NCBI GenBank assembly: GCA_963669155.1
Contig: OZ022586.1
Location: 19,696,916-19,760,915, forward strand
Source of the DNA: Arbacia lixula
Taxonomy: Eukaryota > Echinodermata > Echinoidea > Arbacioida > Arbaciidae
Length of the DNA: 64,000 nt
Direction of reading: 5' to 3'
The position numbers and the translations under genes are program-made. Numbering within the stretch: position 1 is the first letter of the stretch; each line of letters opens with the position of its first letter. This document shows positions 56,692 to 64,000 of this stretch, one piece after another. The notes beneath the pieces are model-generated. The model did no database searches. It was not told the origin of the DNA and saw nothing but the letters and a program-made list of their open reading frames with translations.

Positions 56692-56796
56692 GCATGTCTG
56701 GTAAAACAGACTACGCCCTAATTACGTCATGGCTCCTCTGGCTTCTTCGCCTCGAGCGAGGATGGGATTAGGACATAGTCTGTGTTACCAGGCATA
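56692..56796. mobile_element. Fold-back element, GCATGTCTGGTAAAACAGAC-ended
   Basis: GTCTGGTAAAACAGACTACG at the left is mirrored by CATAGTCTGTGTTACCAGGC at the right; CCTAATTACG / GGGATTAGG also pair. Length about 105 bp. Confidence 0.7.
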
Positions 56797-57399
56797 GTTG
56801 TTAACAGACTGGGTTGTGTCCATGTACCTCGCAACCTCTTACCTATAGGCTACAGCCTACCCCAACGATACATTAATATCACGAACCTTTTCAGAAAATA
56901 TGAAAAAAACGATCCTTGCACATGCTTACGTACTGAATTTTGGACGACCCGTCCAAAACTGAACTCGCAATCTAGCAATCAATATGAGTCATTTTTCAGT
57001 TCCAATATTGTGAGGGGTCCTATACAGTATTTCCTTCCATTCTCCATGGTAAATACAAAATGTACTTGTTGACCTGCAAAACGGTTCGTTGAATATCCTC
57101 GTACACAACACGGCGCTAATATTATTGTCTCCGTCCTCAGGCACAGCGTTTTGTGTGACAAAGAAGCTGCAGATCGGTAAGCTCTTTAGGGATGGCCTCA
57201 TTGATAAACCAGGGATCCCTGGAGAATCTGACAATCGGGTATATTGATTTTCCTTTCAGTCTGTCGGTGTAGGTCTTCCCCTCTCAATGCACGCTCTGAT
57301 CTCTGATAAAAGAAGTACGCCGTAGAGATTGGGTTTGGCGTGGAGGAAGAAGAGCTCCATATGGTTTGGGTTAGTGGGTTTGCGTGTGTGTTGGGGAAG

Positions 57400-57441
57400 G
57401 AAGGGTGGGGGGGGGGGGGGGGGGGAGGGGGGAGGTGGGGG
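57400..57441. repeat. Poly(G) tract
   Basis: About 18 consecutive G followed by AGGGGGGAGGTGGGGGG. Confidence 0.9.
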
Positions 57442-57675
57442 GTTAAAATATAGTATGGACATGACAGGTAAGTGTCCTCAGGACATGGAGTGTGATGCAT
57501 TGCATAGCTTAACCCTTTGTGTGCCAGACAAAATGCTGCTCTATGGGATTTGTGTGTACGAACTCCATAGCAGACCAAGGAATAGATTCAAGCTGTAAGA
57601 GAGTGCTCGGTCACTATATAGTTCACTGGTGTTCATACTGTATTCGCTCATACGATCCATAGCAGTCTTCATAAA

Positions 57676-57890
57676 GATGCGTTCACATAGAAGCTATCGC
57701 TTGCCGCAACGGAACTTCTATTAGGTTCACGTCGGAGGTCCATCCCTCCAGGGGTGCGGCGAACGGCTTACCATGTACATATTTATACAATAATCCCGTT
57801 TCGTGCATTATGACGGCGGCATAAATCCGGCGTCAGATTGCATGCGATGATCGAGCGGCAGCGACAACTCATTCCAGTGAGAACGGACCT
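57676..57890. mobile_element. MITE, GTTCACAC-ended family
   Basis: GATGCGTTCACATAGAAGC at one end, CAGTGAGAACGGACC at the other; interior CGCTTGCCGCAACGG and GAGCGGCAGCGACA match 18568-18793. Confidence 0.65.
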
Positions 57891-57894
57891 CTAT

Positions 57895-60080
57895 TTTTTT
57901 CAATCTTGATTGGAGATATAAGAATTGCCCATGAACGAGCAATCGTGTATTGACCTAGATATATGACCTGTGTGATGTGAGTGAACTTCTTTCGAAGGAG
58001 TGGCGTTGCTTGTGAGGAAAGAGTGGCCGGAGAGTGCGCATAAAAACAACATCCGGAATAACCCCAACGGCCACTCGAAACCGATACTAGTCTTAGCATG
58101 CAGACCTTAAAAATCATTGCCAGAGAGACACCGAATCGACGCGGGTTTACCATAGATCCTACAATAGCGCGATCCATGAGTTCAACCGCACCTCGGACCG
58201 CGAGCATGCAGGTGGACGTATGTCATGTCGGCAGATCGAGCAATGCAGCAGCACGACAGATTGCTTTGCGTTATTTGCCTTCATTTGACAGACTCAGTTA
58301 TATTGATACAAAGGTTGATTCTGACCCCTTCCATCCTTGCTTCAAAATAAAAACTATTTCTTAGCAAGGACGGTACAACAATACGACCCTTAGAAAACCC
58401 CGCGGTCACTAAACTTGGTGAATAATACGAGGATATTTGGGAAAGAAGTATAGGACTAGATAAAAATGAACAGAGTCACAAAGCTTCTTTCGAACCTGCT
58501 TTACAATTCTTAATGTCCCTCTGCGGGCTATATATCTATCAAGGTTTCAGATTTGACAGAATAACCATGGAGATATCACAATCATGGCTATAGCGTTAGG
58601 GAATAATTTCCAGTCAGTAAGCATCGATACTTTCCATGACCCGCGCGCTCTGCCTCCACCACCCTGAATGTCATCTTCATTTGACAGTAGGTCAGGTGCC
58701 CGCACCCTCCAGCACCCCCATACAGGATTCCTGCCCTATATAGCTCCCGATCTTTTTTTGTCGTTGCTGCAGAATGCCGTCAAAAAGTGGCACGCCCCCA
58801 TATTTGTCCCACTCACTTCGCCCCTCACACAGGTTTGGATGGTATTTTGTATAGAATGAACAAAATCTAAAAGCAACAACAACAACAAAAGAAAAAAACT
58901 TTTTGAATTACAGAGGAGGGAATTATTCCATGTGATTCCGAGGTGCCCCCCCCCAAAGGATAGTAAAACTTAAGCCTGACCCTAACCCTAATCCTAAACC
59001 TACCCAGAATGCTGAACCTTACCCTAACCATAGGCCCAATTTGCGCAGCTTCATCCGTCACATAATTTCTAAGTCACTTTCAAATCGGTGTCGCAGCATT
59101 CGCTACTAAGTGGATGCGATATTCATATGCATGCACACCCGCTGTGAAAGTATTAGTGTATGCATACAGTGGTGTCCCTAACACAAGCTCCCGGGCATTG
59201 TGCACACCGCAGTTGTGTCGATATACACTTCGTAACCTAAACGTCGTGGCCTGATCTGGCTATCCCCCAGTGACCCCCTACCCCAATGTTCTGTTCCCCT
59301 TGGTGACAATGTTCCCCTACCTCCGCCCCTCCCGATAAGGTCTAAATTGTCAGAGTTGACTTTCTTTTCAAACCGGAGAAATTTAACTGCGCGCATTCGA
59401 CTGGAATGCCTCTGTCATCCTGTAAAAACGCTTGATCTGTCACCCTAGCCAACAAGCCCCTCGTGAGAAAATGTTAAAGCTCCATGCCCCAAAACATATT
59501 AACTTGGGAAAGGCATTGACATTGTGGAATTTGGCCTTTAATTTGTCTGACCAATATAATTTTTTCTGTTCATGATTTTTATGAGTTTGAGTGGGTCGGT
59601 CACAAATTGTTGTGAAGTGTAGGGATTCTGCTTTCGGCCAGTCAACATTTTTGTACATTTGCTAGTGACTTCGATATTTAACATTGACTAAATAAATAGA
59701 TGATTAATTATTCAGTGACATCGTAAGGTTGATTCGGTCCGTCTCAAGTGGTGTGAAGTGTATGAAGTGTGGGAAATCAAAATTTATTGTCTGACTGAAC
59801 GCTTTAATAAATTGAAAAACAAACACGGTGCCGTTACATGCAATCTAAAGTGTACTTTTCACACATCAAATGTAACTGGATCCGTCTTAATCATGTTCTG
59901 CTTTCACGTTTAAGTTCTTGAATAATAATGCTCTCTGACTGCAAAATATGAGGAACTTCCTCATGTTTTTTTTATATTATTTTTTGCGGTTGGAGCTTCC
60001 CTTGCCTAAGAAGGAGCCTGTGACATGAGAGTATGTTTTAGCCTTGTCTTATCATAATTTATATATCGCAAAGATAGGAG
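57895..60080. other. No recognised gene
   Basis: Frames at 57869-58207 (minus) and 58098-58364 (plus) overlap the same GC-richer patch and have no recognisable domain. 58976-59036 is telomere-like (CCCTAACCCTAATCC). Confidence 0.4.
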
Positions 60081-60084
60081 CGTT

Positions 60085-60262
60085 AAAATGATAGTCCATA
60101 CTGAAGTTCAATTGGCTTCTATGCAAGTAGAAACAAGAAATAAACATTATATAGCAGATGAAGGTTTGACGAAAATCCGTCAAAGGGTAAGGAAGTTTAT
60201 GATCTTTTGAAATTTCAATTTTGTGACATCACGTGCAAGGTGCTCTCCCATATGTTGTGTGA
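60085..60262. mobile_element. Fragment of AGGGGAAGTTC MITE family (left arm)
   Basis: GAAGGTTTGACGAAAATCCG, TTTTGTGACATCACGTGC and GGTGCTCTCCCATATGTTG match the left arm of 49261-49758. Confidence 0.7.
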
Positions 60263-60955
60263 TGTAGGATTCCATACAACATGTACAATGCTCTTTTTCT
60301 GTGTTTGATGAAGGAATGCTTCTTTAGTAGACTGGTAGAAGTGTGTGTAGCAGTGCCTGATATTATTATGACAGCACATTCGCGTTAATCCGAAACCAAA
60401 CGTTATATGACACGCGATATGGAGGCATCACAAGCAATGATAATAGGAAGTCCTTGAAGTTTCAAAGTTCACATAACAGCTGTTCTACAATGAATCAGTC
60501 GCACTTTGGAACGGACACACAATGTACATGAAGAAACATGAATGTTACCATGCAAACATGAATGGAGTACTTAAATGAGACTTGGGATGCGTCACGCGAG
60601 CATCCTTGTTTAAATGATGTTTCTTCGTGATATTCGTATCTTGTATCTTGGAGTGGGTGGGTGGGTTTTCTGAAGGTGGTATTTTCAATGCTCAAGTTAT
60701 GGTTTGTTATAACCTTCTGTATATTCGTTTCATGGACAGCGGTCAGTATATAATTGATTTGTAATTGCTTGTGTATGTAAGTTGATTATTTCTACTTTCT
60801 TCCATTAGAACCGTAATCATTTTATTCTCTGTTCACGAAGAAGGAGTGAATATTTGACGTTTTGTGCTAGTGCATATCAAGGATCCTGGTCATGCTGGTT
60901 ACATATACATAATTTGGAGGAATAATATAACCGTGAGGAATAACAGCTTTACGCT

Positions 60956-61117
60956 CTGGGGCCCGTAACATAAAGGCTTGCGATCAATCGCTAAATGGCA
61001 ATGGCCAATCAACATCATTGTTGCATACGCTTTTTGTTCAAGACTGACCAGTAACCAGTCAGAATTCGTCTGCCAAATTTGCAATTAATCGCCAACCTTT
61101 ATGTTACGGGGCCCTGG
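60956..61117. mobile_element. MITE, GGGGCCCGTAACATAAAGG-ended
   Basis: The left end TGGGGCCCGTAACATAAAGG is mirrored by CCTTTATGTTACGGGGCCCT. A pair GCGATCAATCGC / GCAATTAATCGC lies just inside. Length about 162 bp. Confidence 0.8.
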
Positions 61118-61439
61118 ACAGCCATGACAGTGGTGTCACAACGACCTTCTTGCAGGGAATGCATGGTACTGTTGGTTATGGAGGTCATTAATCCCTTGTA
61201 TACAGATTAATATCATCGTAACCATACGTCACAGAATGTGTACGTCGGTCACCAAAGAATAAACCAGACTCTTTTCTCAGTAGAAGTCTCTCTTTGCTCA
61301 TATCGACTTCTTGCAATGGTTAAGAAACATAGTCATGATTTGGGTGTGTTTTAAAAAGTAGTCTTCCAATAGATTCGGGAAGCATCGTATTATAACGATG
61401 AAATGTTATATTCACAAATAGCTGGAATTAATGAAATCT

Positions 61440-61575
61440 CCCTTCCTCCCCCCCCCCTCTCCCTCTCACTCCCTGCCCCCTTCTCTCTCCCTCCCTCCCT
61501 CTCTCTCTCTCCCTCTCTCTGTCTGTCTCTCTCTGTATGTCTGTCTGTCTGTCTCTCCCTTCCTGCTCCCTACCC
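61440..61575. repeat. Pyrimidine-rich (CT)n tract
   Basis: C-run and CCCTCTCT repeats; frames are Ser/Leu/Pro artefacts. Confidence 0.9.
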
Positions 61576-61730
61576 ACTCTTTCTCCTCTCCTCGAATGAT
61601 ATCTACAATTATGTTTGCGCTGTAAAACACATTAACTATTTCAAGGATATCGGATACATTAATCATTAATATGTGGAAAGGAACGAGGCACGTACGCCTG
61701 TCATCGCCAGACTACATGGTACATTAGATT

Positions 61731-61814
61731 TTAACTCTTTAAGTGTCATATTGTGGATTATTTCACACACAGAACCAATAAAACAGCATTTCTATCTGGC
61801 ACATGAAGGATTAA
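61731..61814. mobile_element. 84-bp TTAA-bounded mini-element
   Basis: It starts TTAACTCTTTAAGTGTCA and ends TCTGGCACATGAAGGATTAA. Its right TTAA is also the left TTAA of the next element. Confidence 0.6.
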
Positions 61815-62199
61815 AGATGGCCCGTCCCTTTTACAAACATCTGCAGACTTCAGGAAAGTTTGCACATAATTAGCACGTATCTTTGAGATACCAACTGTTA
61901 AATTTAAGGTCAGAGGTACTATAACTCCCGTACAATGAATGAAAATCTAACTAGTTTTCATTGAGATTTGATTCCAATTGATTGCCGACCCTTGACATGC
62001 TTGACACAATTAGAAATTACGACTATTTTCTTGGTACGAGAAAAGAAAGCTTGATCAATTATCGAAGATTATTTCCTCAAAACCGAATATTACGTTTTAT
62101 CGATTCCAGGGAAAGGTTTTATAGCCACTCTTCCTCAAGTGATGAGAAAGTCAGGAAACTTTCACAATTAGGTCTGCAAAAGGGACGGGCTACCTTCAA
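61811..62199. mobile_element. MITE, family AGATGGCCCGTCCCTTTT, copy 3
   Basis: Left end TTAAAGATGGCCCGTCCC, right end AAAAGGGACGGGCTACCTT. Relative to copy 1 it carries about 45 extra bases in the middle. The right flank reads TTCAAG, not TTAA. Confidence 0.8.
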
Positions 62200-62399
62200 G
62201 GACACACAAAATGGTGATAAATCACTACTGGAACATTAAAATCATTTGATCACAATGTTCTAGAATTGTATTTGATTGATTCAATTCAGCCAGGCATGTT
62301 GCATCATATATAATCCAACTATGCATGTGTACATTTCAAAACACGTCGAGCAAAGGACCAGTACATGTTTGCACACAAAACGTTGGTGATGGTTTTATT

Positions 62400-62439
<40 letters not shown>

Positions 62440-62442
62440 GCA
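62400..62442. repeat. (AAC)n microsatellite
   Basis: About 13 AAC triplets. Confidence 0.95.
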
Positions 62443-64000
62443 ATGTGACCATTTTGTACAACAATATGGATACTTAACAAAACTTCACCAAACATTATCA
62501 TAGATATTTGAGTATAGATGTACTTATATAACCATGTATCTTAGCCTCAATAATAATAATAAGGACCAAAAATTGCTAGTGCTTGTTGAGTCTGGCCCTC
62601 ATAGTAAAGATATTTGGCAAGATATTATTTTCAATATCTATATTGACTAGATTGTCGAGGTTTTGATACAAAATAATAATAATAACCAATGATATATGGA
62701 TGTGTTTATACCATCTCTACAATTATATACAATGTAGGTACATATTTATAATTATGGTACTTATTGAAGACATTTGCTTATAAAGGGGATCATATGATAT
62801 AAATCTACATTCATCTATTTTGATTATGGTTTTGAAGTTTGAAGTTTATTTATCATTTCTGACGACCCCTTTCGAGGTATGAAAAGTACATAGTAACTTG
62901 TACAATACAATTTATAGTATACACATATGTTTTCTTTAAGAAAAAGAAAAGAAAACAGTTTCGAAATACATGTACATGTAAGAGTATTTGCAATATTTAC
63001 AAGTATTCACAGAAGCAATGTATTACATTTTATAACATAGGCCTATAAATTTTTTTGGATCAATTTATGTCTTAAATTTCGCCATTATGAGTTTAATGAA
63101 CTTAGCAAGTTGTGATAATTTCTTTGAACTTCTCGTGTTAAATAATGAGGATATTTTCAAGATATTTGGACGAATCACATAATAGAGAGAAATGTATTTT
63201 ACTCTATCATCTGAGAAGCAAGTACATTCAAACAGATAATGAAATTAATTTAATGGTAATTAACTTTACTCCAGTCAACACAGACAGACATAATGAAGTA
63301 TACTGTATCAGAGTGCAACTTGCAGGTACATGTAGTTCTGAATAAATTACAAGCGCAGTGTTGATAATAAAGTATTAAGATACATGCTACAACATCATCT
63401 TGCAGTATTAAGACATATTAATGGCCCATGTTCATAACAGCTGTTAAATGCAAACAGTGTAGTAAACATGAACTAACTGGATGGGATGCCAAGTGAAACA
63501 AACATGAAACAATATAATTGATTTTGTCTTCAGAATCACTATCGTATATTGAATTCTCCACAAAATAATTACATCAAATAATTGAAATCACCCACTGTTG
63601 CGATGTGTAATGAAAAATTAATTATTTTTTATGATAGCATCAGAGGAGTCATTTTGTGTCCCATGAAGTTAGTCTTCGAGTAGTACGCGGTCTATTTTAA
63701 AGAGGTTCAACCACTGTTGTAAAACACAGACCAAAGTTCACTACGCAAATTACACAAAGTTCGTATATGTAGAAGGAAACCAACTGATATGCGACGGAAA
63801 GAGAACATTGGAGGGATCATACTGAGACCTTCATTTAGAAGTGGAATGACATTGGTTGAAGAAGAAATTGTTCATGTAGAGGCCACATGGTTCACGCGAG
63901 TATTTTGGCACGGATTCCGTATTATTCTGGGACGGGATTTCTGGCCCACTAATGACATCCGTAATTCTCAGAATTATACATTCAATGCTCTACTTCTGAT
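62443..64000. other. No gene seen
   Basis: AT-rich. 62830-62960 (GAAGTTTATTTATCATTTC and ACAATACAATTTATAGTATA) resembles 3' ends of invertebrate non-LTR retroelements, but no reverse transcriptase fragment is visible. Confidence 0.4.

Noticed and set aside
57869..58364. Opposing frames over a GC-richer patch
   Set aside because: They overlap a GTTCACAC-family MITE edge and show no recognisable domain; possibly chance openness.
62830..62960. Retroelement 3' end
   Set aside because: Only a vague resemblance to AT-rich retroelement tails; no coding fragment, target duplication or second copy was seen.
1..64000. tRNA or rRNA genes
   Set aside because: I looked for GGTTCRANTCC-type B boxes and conserved rRNA segments and found none convincing.

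Overview
This is eukaryotic, intron-rich, AT-leaning DNA from a metazoan, most likely an echinoderm of sea-urchin type. I infer this from animal gene families split by GT-AG introns, many short inverted-repeat (MITE-like) elements of the kind that fill sea-urchin genomes, and abundant microsatellites and minisatellites. No operons, tRNAs, rRNAs or CRISPR arrays were seen, and no viral gene was recognised. Most long open frames are translations of simple repeats (Leu/Ser/Thr/His/Phe runs), not genes.

Three genes are supported. (1) A complete annexin gene on the minus strand (39889 down to 29259) has twelve exons, all with GT-AG borders and consistent phases. They give a 333-residue, four-repeat protein. 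Only repeats 1 and 4 keep the type II calcium-site motif; repeats 2 and 3 have lost it. (2) An intronless SF3B5 gene (U2 snRNP SF3b subunit, 87 residues) lies on the minus strand at 45273-45536. (3) The first coding exon of an SLC5-family sodium-coupled transporter lies on the plus strand at 48775-49122. I recognised none of its later exons in the remaining 14.9 kb, so it is partial here.

Region by region: 1-7 kb is short repeats, an AGT trinucleotide array and purine/pyrimidine tracts. 7.2-8.5 kb is a 99-bp minisatellite with a 297-bp higher-order pattern. 9.8-15.4 kb is a satellite of five ~1026-bp units, each containing ~150-bp sub-monomers. 15.5-29 kb is gene-poor, with CA and CT tracts, a 103-bp array, a TTAA-flanked element with poly(G)/poly(C) palindromes, a decayed tandem array (23.3-25.3 kb), a GC-rich patch and an exact 147-bp tandem duplication. 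29.3-39.9 kb is the annexin gene, whose introns hold many small transposons. 40-64 kb holds SF3B5, the transporter exon and a dense set of MITE-like elements.

The genes do not form an obvious functional unit. The most distinctive content is the repeat landscape: many unrelated short elements bounded by TTAA (including two places where TTAA-bounded units form head-to-tail arrays), a hAT-like pair with 7-bp target duplications, and long G/C homopolymers.
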